DNA from: Chloroflexota bacterium
GTDB lineage: Bacteria > Chloroflexota > Dehalococcoidia > UBA2979
Reading direction: 5' to 3'
Length of the DNA stretch: 64,000 nucleotides
NCBI GenBank assembly: GCA_002716405.1
Contig: PBBA01000002.1
Span: 27,954 to 91,953, forward strand
The position numbers were made by a program, and so were the translations under genes. Position 1 is the first letter of the stretch. The number at the start of each line of letters is the position of its first letter. The notes beneath the pieces were generated by a model. It was not told where the DNA came from and did no database searches. It saw only the letters and a program-made list of their open reading frames with translations. Below, in pieces: positions 52,258-61,356 of this stretch.

Positions 52258-52817
52258 TTCTCTTTCTCCATAATTTTAATAATTTCCTCAACTGCTCTGT
52301 CCAATTTACCTTCAGAATTTTCTACTACATAATCAAATTCATCGACCAAACTATATTCTTTATCGATAGCATCCATTCTTTCCTCTATTGCAAATACATC
52401 TTCAGTCCCTCTGGATAGCAATCTAGATTTAAGTTCTTCTTTAGTAGCTGGAATCAAAAATATAAATTTTGCCTCAGGCAATGTTTGTTTTAATGAAATA
52501 GCACCTTGGACGTCAACGCGAATAAATACATAATCACCAGTCTCCATAGCTTTTTCAACTTCACTTTTTGGAACACCATAAAAATGTCCACCATAGACTT
52601 CTGCATACTCAAGTAAATTTCCATGCGAAATATGTTTTTTGAATTCATCATGACTGACAAATAAATGATGAACTCCATGAGTTTCCAACGGACGTGGGGG
52701 GCGTGTAGTCATTGTCGCAGGAACAGTAATTCGAAACTTTAATTCCTTAAGGCGCGCTAGAACAGAATCTTTACCGACACCAGATGGTCCTGACAATACT
52801 ACAATACGAGAAGACAT
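52254..52817 (-). CDS. gmk: Guanylate kinase
   Basis: IVVLSGPSGVGKDSVLARL; ATMTTRPPRPLETHGVHHLFVSHDEF; LLEYAEVYGGHFYGVPKSEVEKAM. Confidence 0.94.
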   Translation of the reverse strand: MSSRIVVLSGPSGVGKDSVLARLKELKFRITVPATMTTRPPRPLETHGVHHLFVSHDEFKKHISHGNLLEYAEVYGGHFYGVPKSEVEKAMETGDYVFIRVDVQGAISLKQTLPEAKFIFLIPATKEELKSRLLSRGTEDVFAIEERMDAIDKEYSLVDEFDYVVENSEGKLDRAVEEIIKIMEKEK

Positions 52818-52830
52818 AGATTATTGCGCC

Positions 52831-53076
52831 TTACTGTGAAGCACGAGAGGAAAAAGTTTCAGGAGATATTGCTATTACAGCAACCCACCCGTCATCAAGG
52901 AAAACTACTGTCTTCGTTCTTCTGCCATTAGTTAGATCAATTAACCGTTCTGTTTTTTTTGCTTTTTGAACGGCTCTCTTAACAGGGGCGGCAATAGGAG
53001 TTGCAATCGCAATAACTTTATCTAATGCCAAATTATTTTCAAAACCAACATGAACTAATTTTGTAGTGGTCGACAT
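52831..53076 (-). CDS. remA: RemA-like (DUF370) regulatory protein
   Basis: KLVHVGFENNLALDKVIAIATPIAAPVKRAVQKAKKTERLIDLTNGRRTKTVVFLDDGWVAVIAISPETFSSR; located next to gmk as in Bacillus. Confidence 0.85.
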   Translation of the reverse strand: MSTTTKLVHVGFENNLALDKVIAIATPIAAPVKRAVQKAKKTERLIDLTNGRRTKTVVFLDDGWVAVIAISPETFSSRASQ

Positions 53077-53095
53077 ATGAGCTCTTATCTTAATC

Positions 53096-54397
53096 TTATA
53101 ATTGACAAATCTTTTCCATATCTTCCCAAAAGGTCGGATAAGAGACCGTTACAGAATCAGCATCTTCAACTGTAGTTTCTCCATCTGCAATTAATCCTGC
53201 AGCAGCACCCAACATGGCAAGACGGTGGTCACCTGAAGAATTCATTATCGCACCATTAATGGGGTTACCACCATATACATGTAACCCATCATCCAATTCT
53301 TCAATTTTCACTCCAAAATCAGAAAGGATTTTAAAAGTTGTCGATATCCTATCGGATTCTTTGACACGTAATTCTTGAGCATCTTGTATAACAGTTTCTC
53401 CTTCAGCAACTGCACCGGCAAGAGCAACCAGTGGAAGTTCATCGATCGCACGAGGAATTAATTCTCCACTTACGTTGACACCAGTTAATGATGCAGAGCG
53501 AACGATAAGATCGGCAACAGGTTCGCCTCCAATATATCGATTATTCTCTAGTTTTATATCGCCACCCATTAAACGTAAAATATCAATTAGGCCACTCCGA
53601 GTTTGGTTAATACCAACATTTCTTAATGTCAGTTCAGCATCAGGATGAATACTGGCGGCTACGATCCAAACGGCTGCAGTAGATATATCACCTGGCACAG
53701 TAACATCTATAGCAGACAACTCATTTTGTGGAGGACTTAAAGTAATTTCATTTCCGTGAATGGAAAATTTAGCCCCCATAGCTCCTAGCAATTTTTCTGT
53801 ATGATCGCGAGTAGTTTTTGACTCTACGACTGTAATTTCTTCATCTGCATATAACCCTGCTAATAAAATGGCAGACTTTACTTGAGCTGATGCTGCCGAT
53901 GGAGTAATACGCTGTCCTCCAATTATTTTTCCTCCTTTTATCATTACAGGTGGAAGGGAATTATTATTGCGAGCAAATATTTGCGCACCCAGGAAAGTCA
54001 AGGGATCCACAATCCTATCCATCGGACGAGATCTAAGTGAATCATCTCCAGTCAAAATAGATATCCCATTTATTCCAGCACAAATACCTGATAGCAAACG
54101 CATCGTTGTTCCTGAATTACCACAATCCAAAACATCATTTGGTTCATTTAAAGAGTGCATCCCTTTACCGAAAATCAATATCGAACCATCAGAATCATTT
54201 TGAATATCAACTCCAAATTTTTTGAGGCAATCTATCGTGGAATTTGTATCATCTGAATGTAATAAACCCTTAATATGTGCCTTCCCTTTGGCAAGGGAGT
54301 TAAACATCAAAGCACGATGAGACAATGATTTATCACCAGGCACAGTAATTTCACCACGTAATTTATTGGCAAAAGACAACGTTCTAGAAATTTTCAT
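53096..54397 (-). CDS. aroA: 3-phosphoshikimate 1-carboxyvinyltransferase
   Basis: LRGEITVPGDKSLSHRALMFNSLAKG; LDCGNSGTTMRLLSG; SAQVKSAILLAGLYA; RVKESDRI; DHRLAMLGAAAGL. ATG 54397 preferred. Confidence 0.95.
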   Translation of the reverse strand: MKISRTLSFANKLRGEITVPGDKSLSHRALMFNSLAKGKAHIKGLLHSDDTNSTIDCLKKFGVDIQNDSDGSILIFGKGMHSLNEPNDVLDCGNSGTTMRLLSGICAGINGISILTGDDSLRSRPMDRIVDPLTFLGAQIFARNNNSLPPVMIKGGKIIGGQRITPSAASAQVKSAILLAGLYADEEITVVESKTTRDHTEKLLGAMGAKFSIHGNEITLSPPQNELSAIDVTVPGDISTAAVWIVAASIHPDAELTLRNVGINQTRSGLIDILRLMGGDIKLENNRYIGGEPVADLIVRSASLTGVNVSGELIPRAIDELPLVALAGAVAEGETVIQDAQELRVKESDRISTTFKILSDFGVKIEELDDGLHVYGGNPINGAIMNSSGDHRLAMLGAAAGLIADGETTVEDADSVTVSYPTFWEDMEKICQL

Positions 54398-54398
54398 T

Positions 54399-55421
54399 TT
54401 ATATATCTCTTCGCATACGCCTAGCAAGATCTTTTTCTTCCACACGTTGCTCGGCGCCTTTAGTCATTTCATCAAGTTTGTCTTTCATTGCATGACCAAT
54501 CAAAAGTGCTCCAAAATCAGAGCTCGTCCCTTCCATATTAGATTCTTCTTGGCGACCAATAGCACCTTCCATAAATGCACTATAATCCAATTCAATTTGA
54601 GCAATAAGACGAAATAAGTCTTCATCATCTAAATCTTCAAAGTTACGACGTAACATGTCCAGTTCAGCTATATATCGATTAAGCCAATGTATAATTTGAT
54701 CTCGATTTGTCTTTACAATATCAAAGGCCATCGAAGGATCTGTACCTGACAGCCTGGTTACACTCTTAAAACCTCCAGCCGCTAGCACTGATAATTCAGG
54801 CCACGCCTCAGAATTCCTCATTAATCTAAATAAAGCTTGTGAAATGACCATCGGTGCATGTGAGATAGCTGCAACATAAGCATCATGCTCTTCTGGATCC
54901 ATAATCATAGGTTTCGCACCAAGACTTTCAGCAAGATGAAAAATTGCATTCACTGATTGTGCTTTTGCATCAGCAGGAGCAGTAATCACCCAAATTTGAT
55001 CCTTAAATAAATTTTTATCGGCGTGTTCTGGACCAACTCCTGTTACACCTGCCATTGGATGGCTACCAATAAAATCAACGTCGCTAGGTAGGTATTTGAT
55101 CGCATGCGTTAATGTTGCATTTTTTGTCGAACCAGTATCAGTAACCACAATTCCTTGACTGACAAATTCAGCAATTTCTTCAATCAAAAGGTGATTTGAA
55201 AGCACTGGTGCAGCTAAAATAATTATCGAAACATCTTTTATAGCCTTACGAAGATTGCCTTCTGATTCATCAATAGCTCCAAGCTTTTTCGCTGCACGCA
55301 TATTATTTTTATTGCGGTCATATCCGATAATTTTTTCTATAGTAACATCACTATTGTGCTTCAAGGCCAATCCGATAGAGGTACCTATCATCCCGGTACC
55401 AAGTATTGCTATATGTGCCAT
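54399..55421 (-). CDS. tyrA: Prephenate dehydrogenase
   Basis: HIAILGTGMIGTSIGLALK; TDTGSTKNATL; FIGSHPMAGVTGVGPEHAD; DAYVAAISHAPMVIS. Confidence 0.92.
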   Translation of the reverse strand: MAHIAILGTGMIGTSIGLALKHNSDVTIEKIIGYDRNKNNMRAAKKLGAIDESEGNLRKAIKDVSIIILAAPVLSNHLLIEEIAEFVSQGIVVTDTGSTKNATLTHAIKYLPSDVDFIGSHPMAGVTGVGPEHADKNLFKDQIWVITAPADAKAQSVNAIFHLAESLGAKPMIMDPEEHDAYVAAISHAPMVISQALFRLMRNSEAWPELSVLAAGGFKSVTRLSGTDPSMAFDIVKTNRDQIIHWLNRYIAELDMLRRNFEDLDDEDLFRLIAQIELDYSAFMEGAIGRQEESNMEGTSSDFGALLIGHAMKDKLDEMTKGAEQRVEEKDLARRMRRDI

Positions 55422-55444
55422 TATTCACCTCAAAATTCGTCCAC

Positions 55445-55990
55445 CTAAGCGATGTAATCTGCAAGAATAAGCCATTTATGCCAATTATCATTTTCACTAA
55501 CTGTGCAATGATGCCGCTTAACTAAATCAACCACACGTGGATCAGAGTTAACTTGCTTAAGCAACTCTGCACCTATTATCGCATGATATTGCAACCGCCA
55601 ATAGGTGGCTCGCCAATTATTACCTTCATTAGATGCAATCTTACGACTTAGTACGGGAGAAAGAAAATTGCAAATTACAAATAATACTCGATGAATTAAT
55701 TTCACATCCCCCTTACCAATATCATGAAGTAGAGCTGCGAGAATAAAGAATTCAGGTGGATCTACTTGATTGTCAAAACACAATTGTTTTGCATGAAGTG
55801 CCGTCCTTATAGCATGATTTTGATCCCTAGTTGTTTGCTGAAAAAAAAGTAACGCTTCATCTTGAGACATAAGATCAATTAATTCAGCTTTACCACTTAT
55901 AACAGAAGCACCTTTTAAATCTCTTAACACTTGTCTAAAACGATAAGTCGTATTTTTAAGAAAAGCTATTACGGTAGGCTTAACTGACAT
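55445..55990 (-). CDS. HD-domain phosphohydrolase
   Basis: HAIRTALHAKQLCFDN..FILAALLHDIGKGDVKLIHR..LVKRHH: HD motif. Confidence 0.82.
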   Translation of the reverse strand: MSVKPTVIAFLKNTTYRFRQVLRDLKGASVISGKAELIDLMSQDEALLFFQQTTRDQNHAIRTALHAKQLCFDNQVDPPEFFILAALLHDIGKGDVKLIHRVLFVICNFLSPVLSRKIASNEGNNWRATYWRLQYHAIIGAELLKQVNSDPRVVDLVKRHHCTVSENDNWHKWLILADYIA

Positions 55991-55995
55991 TCAGG

Positions 55996-56739
55996 TTATC
56001 CAAATAAAGAAAATGCATCTCCACCTACAAACAAATTAAGAAAAAAGCTAATCAAGGGACTCATAATCAAAAATAATGGTGAAGATTGTCCACCTGTCAC
56101 ATAAGGCAATAGAATTAGTAGCATTAGAATTCCAGGTCCCCAAGTTGCTGTTTTAGCCAATTTAACTGACCATGCTACAGGTAATAGCCCTAGGGCAGCA
56201 TTAAAACCATCAAGTGGAGCTATAGGTAATAAATTAAATATAGCTAAAAGAATATTTAGCAAAACGACAGTACCTAAAAATAGTCCGATCAAATCTTGCG
56301 GAGATGAAGTCCATATCGATGCCCACTCCATCGCAAATGAAGGATCTACAAATGGATGCCAAAAAGGGATAATCCCTAACTTGATTGGTAATGCGGCCAA
56401 TCCAGCAATAATTAGATTTGATATCGGACCAGCTAGCGAAATAAGTGCCATCGACCTCTTTGGATTCAATGTTGAAGCTACATTCACAGGCACAGGTTTT
56501 GCCCATCCAAATCCAACAAAAAAAATTAAAGATGAACCTAATAAATCAAGATGTGCTTTTGGATTTAAGGACAATCGACCTAACATACGTGGCGTATAAT
56601 CACCCAATGAGTCTGCAACAATTGCATGCGAAAATTCATGGAGCGTAAGTCCAACAAGCATAGAAAAACTAAAAGCAGCAATTAAAATAATGAACACTTC
56701 TGGAGCGTCACCAAGAACTGAAATATAACGTAGTATCAT
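55996..56739 (-). CDS. Site-2 protease family (M50) membrane metalloprotease
   Basis: LTLHEFSHAIVADSLGDYTPRMLGRLSLNPKAHLDLLGSSLIFFVGFGWAKPVPVN; NLLPIAPLDGFNAALGLLP. Confidence 0.9.
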   Translation of the reverse strand: MILRYISVLGDAPEVFIILIAAFSFSMLVGLTLHEFSHAIVADSLGDYTPRMLGRLSLNPKAHLDLLGSSLIFFVGFGWAKPVPVNVASTLNPKRSMALISLAGPISNLIIAGLAALPIKLGIIPFWHPFVDPSFAMEWASIWTSSPQDLIGLFLGTVVLLNILLAIFNLLPIAPLDGFNAALGLLPVAWSVKLAKTATWGPGILMLLILLPYVTGGQSSPLFLIMSPLISFFLNLFVGGDAFSLFG

Positions 56740-56924
56740 AATTAAAAACCTTTAGAATAATTTTTTGTAAAAGTATCTAATACCTAGGTGCTAACGCTCA
56801 CAACAATAAACAATCAAGTATTGAAGCATTTTTGTTAATTGTATATGCAATTAGGAGCAGGTGATATACCATTTAACTAACCAATTTTGTATATGTCTTC
56901 ATATCAATGAAGTGAAAGGGGGAC

Positions 56925-56982
56925 ACGGCTTTTTAGCATCTGATGGTGGGGGCCGATGCAAAATCATTTTTAAGCCGCAGGT
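56925..56982 (+). promoter_or_regulatory. Candidate structured RNA leader
   Basis: Nested pairings GAC-a-CGGCTT ... AAGCCG-cag-GTC enclosing GCATC-N14-GATGC, in a gap with no convincing CDS. Confidence 0.35.
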
Positions 56983-56985
56983 CAC

Positions 56986-58098
56986 ATGTTTTTTAGTACC
57001 CGCCTACCAAATATGCTACGAATCGTTTTATCCACATTTTTATTTGTGTTGTTTATTGGGATTTGCTTGAACTTTAATACACTCATTCAGATATCAACCA
57101 ATAATTCTGATTCCCTTACTACTGATAGCGCTACACTTTTCTTTGCAGAATTTGGTTGGAATGAAGATTTAATATATGAAGTTTCAAGTACAAATCCTGA
57201 TGATAAGAAAATTATTCATACAGTAGAGCATTCACCTGGATTTGGACTTAATCCAGCCATCAACACCCATCAAGGAAAAATTGCATATTTAGTACTGCCA
57301 AAAAATGTAGCGCCTTCTCGTAGTAGCGCCGCAGAACTATGGATCTTTAATACAAATACACAACAATCAATTAGACTAGCACGCGATGCTGACATCAATG
57401 CAAGTCCGGTGCTACGGAACGATGGCGAAGTGGTTATTTATCGCAGTAGCAAAAATATTGACGGCTCGTCAATTATTGAAGTTAATCTTGATACGCGAAC
57501 GCGAAAAAAAATTCATACCGATAATTATTCATTTGGAATAATACCAGTAGGATTTAATCAAAAAAATGAAATCCTTTTTGCAAGGTTCAATACTAACGGC
57601 ACCGATTTACTTAAAATAAATGAACAACGGGAATTATCTATTCTGTTCCATGCATCTGATGAAATTGCTAGGGATTGGCGCATAGACCCTTCAGGAAAAA
57701 ATATTGCATTTCTAGCTCCTCAGTTATTGGGAGAAAGGATAGTGCATCGCGCGCAATTAATGTCGCTAAATGGCCATAAATTAAATATGGAGATCATGGA
57801 AGGTGTAAGTGAACAATATGCTCCAGCGTGGAGGCAAGATGGTGCTTTAGCGGTGGGAACTTCCATGGCACCACTTGTGATCGACAGCCATAATTCGATT
57901 ATCATAATGCCCCCTGAACAAGGATTCGATGTACCCCTTGGATGGAGTCCAGATGGCAATCACTTAGCAGTTCGTCATTTCGATGGCATCGATTCTTATA
58001 CTCCTGGAAATGATAGTCTAGTCGTCATTCGACACAATAAACGTATGACAATTCATAATCATGGTGAATTAATTTTCCTTGGCTGGAACAGTGCATAA
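56986..58098 (+). CDS. Secreted/anchored beta-propeller (TolB/WD40-like) protein
   Basis: N-terminal TM segment (MLRIVLSTFLFVLFIGICL; alternative start 57015) and repeats such as DWRIDPSGKNIAFLAPQ, PAWRQDGALAVG, LGWSPDGNHLAVRHF. Confidence 0.72.
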   Translation: MFFSTRLPNMLRIVLSTFLFVLFIGICLNFNTLIQISTNNSDSLTTDSATLFFAEFGWNEDLIYEVSSTNPDDKKIIHTVEHSPGFGLNPAINTHQGKIAYLVLPKNVAPSRSSAAELWIFNTNTQQSIRLARDADINASPVLRNDGEVVIYRSSKNIDGSSIIEVNLDTRTRKKIHTDNYSFGIIPVGFNQKNEILFARFNTNGTDLLKINEQRELSILFHASDEIARDWRIDPSGKNIAFLAPQLLGERIVHRAQLMSLNGHKLNMEIMEGVSEQYAPAWRQDGALAVGTSMAPLVIDSHNSIIIMPPEQGFDVPLGWSPDGNHLAVRHFDGIDSYTPGNDSLVVIRHNKRMTIHNHGELIFLGWNSA

Positions 58099-59422
58099 AA
58101 AAATTTTAGGAGCTGTTCTACTCACTAGTTTTTTCATATTTATATTAATATTTCATTTACGAATTTCAACTTTATATGCATGTGCATTTGATCCGTTAAG
58201 GCCCAATACATATGAAGCAGATTCATTAAGACAACGGTACATGCATGCACTTGATGCTGCAGCAGAAAACCAATTATTCCCTGGTGATTTCTACTTTGGA
58301 TTACCAAAAATCGAAATAGGAGGGCGCCATAACAGAGTAAGTGGGGAGCGGAGCATTCCTGTTGAATTATTACGTGCAATCGGGTGGGTAGAATCATCTT
58401 TAACCATGGCATCAAGATCTACAAAATTCGAATCAGTCGGTACAGGTTTGGTATCGTTTGATTGTGGACACGGAATTATGCAAGTAACTAGTGGAATGAC
58501 TGTACCAATAGGCCTTGATGGAACACCTAATGATAAACAAGTAGCTGTTGCCACAAGCTACCCACACAATATAGCACGCGGAGCTGCGGTTTTAGCAGCC
58601 AAATGGAATAACGCTCCGCAAAGCCGACCAATAGTCGGAACAGATACTGACAGTGACCCTAAAATTATTGAAAATTGGTACTACGCTGTTTGGGCATATA
58701 ACGGTTTTACTGGCCCTGCCTCTTCCAAAAGTAATCATCCGCTAGATCCAACCTTTCAATGGCCACGATCACAATACCAATGTGATGGAACTCAATCACG
58801 CTCACGTTTCCCATACCAAGAACTTGTATGGGGATGTATGTCAAATCCTGCATATCGTTACGGGGAAAGATTATGGGAACCTGTTTTGGTAACCTCACCT
58901 AACTTTAATGATCCGATTTTTTTCAATGCACTGAGTATCTCAAATTTCCGTTTTCCTTATAACAATATGGATATCCCCACACCCAAACCAAGTCATCAGA
59001 CAGTAAAAACAAATATTTCCTCAAGTATTGGTTCGCAAATCATTGGTACCCCAATGCTTCAAGTCAGCCAGCAAATGGTGACATTAAGAATAAATGGTAG
59101 TCCTGATCAGGCAAAAGCAACAATCTACATTTCAAACCAAGGTTCTGGACTTATGCCATGGTCAGCAAAATCTTCAGATAGTTTCTTAATAATCACACCA
59201 CCTGCTGGGATTGCCGTAGGAAGCAATATACCTTGCAGATCAGGTGATTGCTCAAGAGTACCTATTGAATTAACTATTAACCCCAGTTTATTACCCGCTT
59301 CATCTGCGAGCGCAACTGTGACAATTAGTTCACCAGAAATTGCTCTTTCAGAAAAAATACAAGTAAGAGTCTATGCAGATTTTGAAGTAGCAAGCCCAGG
59401 AACAAGTAGAGCTAGTAACTAG
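58079..59422 (+). CDS. Secreted lytic-transglycosylase-like protein with C-terminal Ig/BACON-like domain
   Basis: Signal segment; VELLRAIGWVESSLTMASRSTKFESVGTGLVSFDCGHGIMQVTSGM; C-terminal ATIYISNQGSGLMPWSAKSS..ASATVTISS. Start TTG 58079 or GTG 58091. Confidence 0.75.
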   Translation: MAGTVHKKILGAVLLTSFFIFILIFHLRISTLYACAFDPLRPNTYEADSLRQRYMHALDAAAENQLFPGDFYFGLPKIEIGGRHNRVSGERSIPVELLRAIGWVESSLTMASRSTKFESVGTGLVSFDCGHGIMQVTSGMTVPIGLDGTPNDKQVAVATSYPHNIARGAAVLAAKWNNAPQSRPIVGTDTDSDPKIIENWYYAVWAYNGFTGPASSKSNHPLDPTFQWPRSQYQCDGTQSRSRFPYQELVWGCMSNPAYRYGERLWEPVLVTSPNFNDPIFFNALSISNFRFPYNNMDIPTPKPSHQTVKTNISSSIGSQIIGTPMLQVSQQMVTLRINGSPDQAKATIYISNQGSGLMPWSAKSSDSFLIITPPAGIAVGSNIPCRSGDCSRVPIELTINPSLLPASSASATVTISSPEIALSEKIQVRVYADFEVASPGTSRASN

Positions 59423-59462
59423 AACGATATAAGCTATATCTTACTATTTTCCTGAGGTAGAT

Positions 59463-59954
59463 ATGTTTTCTGAATGGATTAACGCAACCCAGACTAACCA
59501 TGGACTAGAGCATGCGACTATAGCTGTTTTTATAGAAAAATATGGAATGCAAACCATCGCAGGCCGTGCATCTAATGATGGTTTTTATGTTCTGGGAGAT
59601 GTTGATACTAGCTTATTATTAGAATGCGCAAAAGAAGCATTACATAGAATGAATAATGGGAAAAAAGAACTTGCAATATCAACATACTGTGGGACAAACA
59701 TATTAATAACTGGAGCGCTGACTACAATTTTTACTTCATTGTCGGGTTATTTCTATAAGCATTCAAACTGGCTCGAGAAAATAATGAATGCACTCACATG
59801 GTCAGTTTTAGCAGTAGTCCTCTCACAACCGATAGGTTGTTGGATACAAAAAGTAGCTACTACAAATGGTAAGGTAGAAAATATTGAGATAACGTCAATT
59901 GATGAAATCTCTCCAATGCTTAGGAAAGTGCACACTCAATGGAAAAAATATTAG
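59463..59954 (+). CDS. DUF6391-like membrane protein
   Basis: NHGLEHATIAVFIEK..ASNDGFYVLGDVDTSLL..two TM segments; resembles cyanobacterial/Chloroflexota DUF6391 proteins from memory. Confidence 0.55.
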   Translation: MFSEWINATQTNHGLEHATIAVFIEKYGMQTIAGRASNDGFYVLGDVDTSLLLECAKEALHRMNNGKKELAISTYCGTNILITGALTTIFTSLSGYFYKHSNWLEKIMNALTWSVLAVVLSQPIGCWIQKVATTNGKVENIEITSIDEISPMLRKVHTQWKKY

Positions 59955-60841
59955 TTACGGGTGCCGGTGGTTTTGTAGGAGGGCATCTTGTCACTTATTT
60001 ACAAGAACAAGGTTATGAAGTCATAGGGGTTGATATCAATGCTCCTACTACGGAAAAGAATTTCCGTCCTATCGATATAAGAAATCAAGAACACATTAGA
60101 GAACTTTTAGATCAAATTCGACCAAAATTTATTTTCCATGCGGCAGCGCAAACCTCAGTAACTGAGTCGATGCGTTTGCCTAAAAAGGATGTAGAGACAA
60201 ATGTATTAGCAAGTATTAATTTAGCACTTCAATCTGCAGAATTCGGTGTAAAGCGCTTCATTTTCTTTTCGTCAGGAGGTGCTCTCTATGGCAATCCTTC
60301 AGAACTACCAGTATCAGAAGATACCGAAATTAAACCATTATCTATCTATGGAACATCGAAAGCTGCTACTGAAAATTACTTAAATATCATCCAAAGCAAC
60401 ACCAATTTAGAATGTTCAGTACTACGCCCTGCAAACATTTACGGCCCTGGACAAAATCCATTTGGTGAGGCAGGTGTAGTAGCTATTTTCACCGAAAAAA
60501 TGTTGAGGGGGGAGCAAGTAACGATATTCGGCAATGGGCAACAATCGAGAGATTACATATATGTAGAAGATGTAACAAAGGCAGCTCTCGCTTCAGCATT
60601 AGGAGCGCCCAATACATGTAACATAGGCTCAGGGATAGAAACTACAACTCAAAATATCTTTGAACTCATCGCCAAACAAACTTCATATCAACTACTACCC
60701 ATCTATGAAAATGAACGACCAGGGGAAGTAGATCGAATCGCATTAGATTATTCAAAGGCAACTGCTCAATGGAATTGGAAGCCTACTGTCACATTGGAAG
60801 AAGGCATCCATCGAACAGTTGAATGGTTTCGAAAACAATAA
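59939..60841 (+). CDS. NAD-dependent epimerase/dehydratase (UDP-glucose 4-epimerase-like)
   Basis: ILVTGAGGFVGGHLVTYLQEQGYEVIGVD; FFSSGGALYG; PLSIYGTSKAATENYL; LRPANIYGPGQ; RDYIYVEDVTKA. Confidence 0.92.
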   Translation: MEKILVTGAGGFVGGHLVTYLQEQGYEVIGVDINAPTTEKNFRPIDIRNQEHIRELLDQIRPKFIFHAAAQTSVTESMRLPKKDVETNVLASINLALQSAEFGVKRFIFFSSGGALYGNPSELPVSEDTEIKPLSIYGTSKAATENYLNIIQSNTNLECSVLRPANIYGPGQNPFGEAGVVAIFTEKMLRGEQVTIFGNGQQSRDYIYVEDVTKAALASALGAPNTCNIGSGIETTTQNIFELIAKQTSYQLLPIYENERPGEVDRIALDYSKATAQWNWKPTVTLEEGIHRTVEWFRKQ

Positions 60842-60860
60842 AAAGATATAATTAATCGAT

Positions 60861-60936
60861 GCCCTCGTAGCTCAGGGGACAGAGCAGCGGACTTCTAATC
60901 CGCCGGTCGGAGGTTCGAATCCTTCCGAGGGTACCA
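60861..60936 (+). tRNA. tRNA-Arg(TCT)
   Basis: GCCCTCG/CGAGGGT acceptor, CGGACTTCTAATCCG anticodon arm (TCT), GGTTCGAATCC T-arm, encoded CCA. Confidence 0.95.
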
Positions 60937-60984
60937 TTTCAAACCATGAATAAGGGTTTTATTTGTAATCCAATAACAATGCAA

Positions 60985-61311
60985 TCACTCGCCCATACAC
61001 CTGTAACCGAACTTCAATGACCATCCTAGATACAATTGAGCGTATTCATGACCTTGATCGGCAGCACGTGTGTACCATTCCACAGCAGTTTTATCATTTG
61101 CTGGAACACCCTTACCATCGGAATACATATTCCCTAGGTAGTGTTGAGCATCAGCATCACCATCTTCTGCAAAGGGAGTAAGTAGTACTAAAGCAGTTTT
61201 ATAATCCTCATCCCAATATGCATTCTTCCCTTCAGTATATTTTTCTTCATCACTAGAACAGCCAATGATACTCAGTATGCATATTATTAGAACAACAGTT
61301 AGTACTTTCAT
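60985..61311 (-). CDS. Sel1-repeat lipoprotein
   Basis: MKVLTVVLIICILSIIGCSSDEEK lipobox; Sel1 repeat DAQHYLGNMYSDGKGVPANDKTAVEWYTRAADQGHEYAQLYLG. Confidence 0.82.
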   Translation of the reverse strand: MKVLTVVLIICILSIIGCSSDEEKYTEGKNAYWDEDYKTALVLLTPFAEDGDADAQHYLGNMYSDGKGVPANDKTAVEWYTRAADQGHEYAQLYLGWSLKFGYRCMGE

Positions 61312-61356
61312 AGAAAATATCCTGTGGTGATTTAGATCACTGGAGATCAAAAAACA

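Noticed and set aside
56925-56985. Identity of the leader as c-di-AMP (ydaO), cobalamin, c-di-GMP or 4.5S RNA
   Set aside because: Compared with remembered consensus cores of each; none of the diagnostic conserved blocks is convincingly present, so only a generic structured-RNA call is made.
56861-57070. 69-aa plus ORF over the 56.9 kb leader
   Set aside because: Overlaps the propeller gene start in another frame; composition not protein-like. RNA structure is a better explanation.
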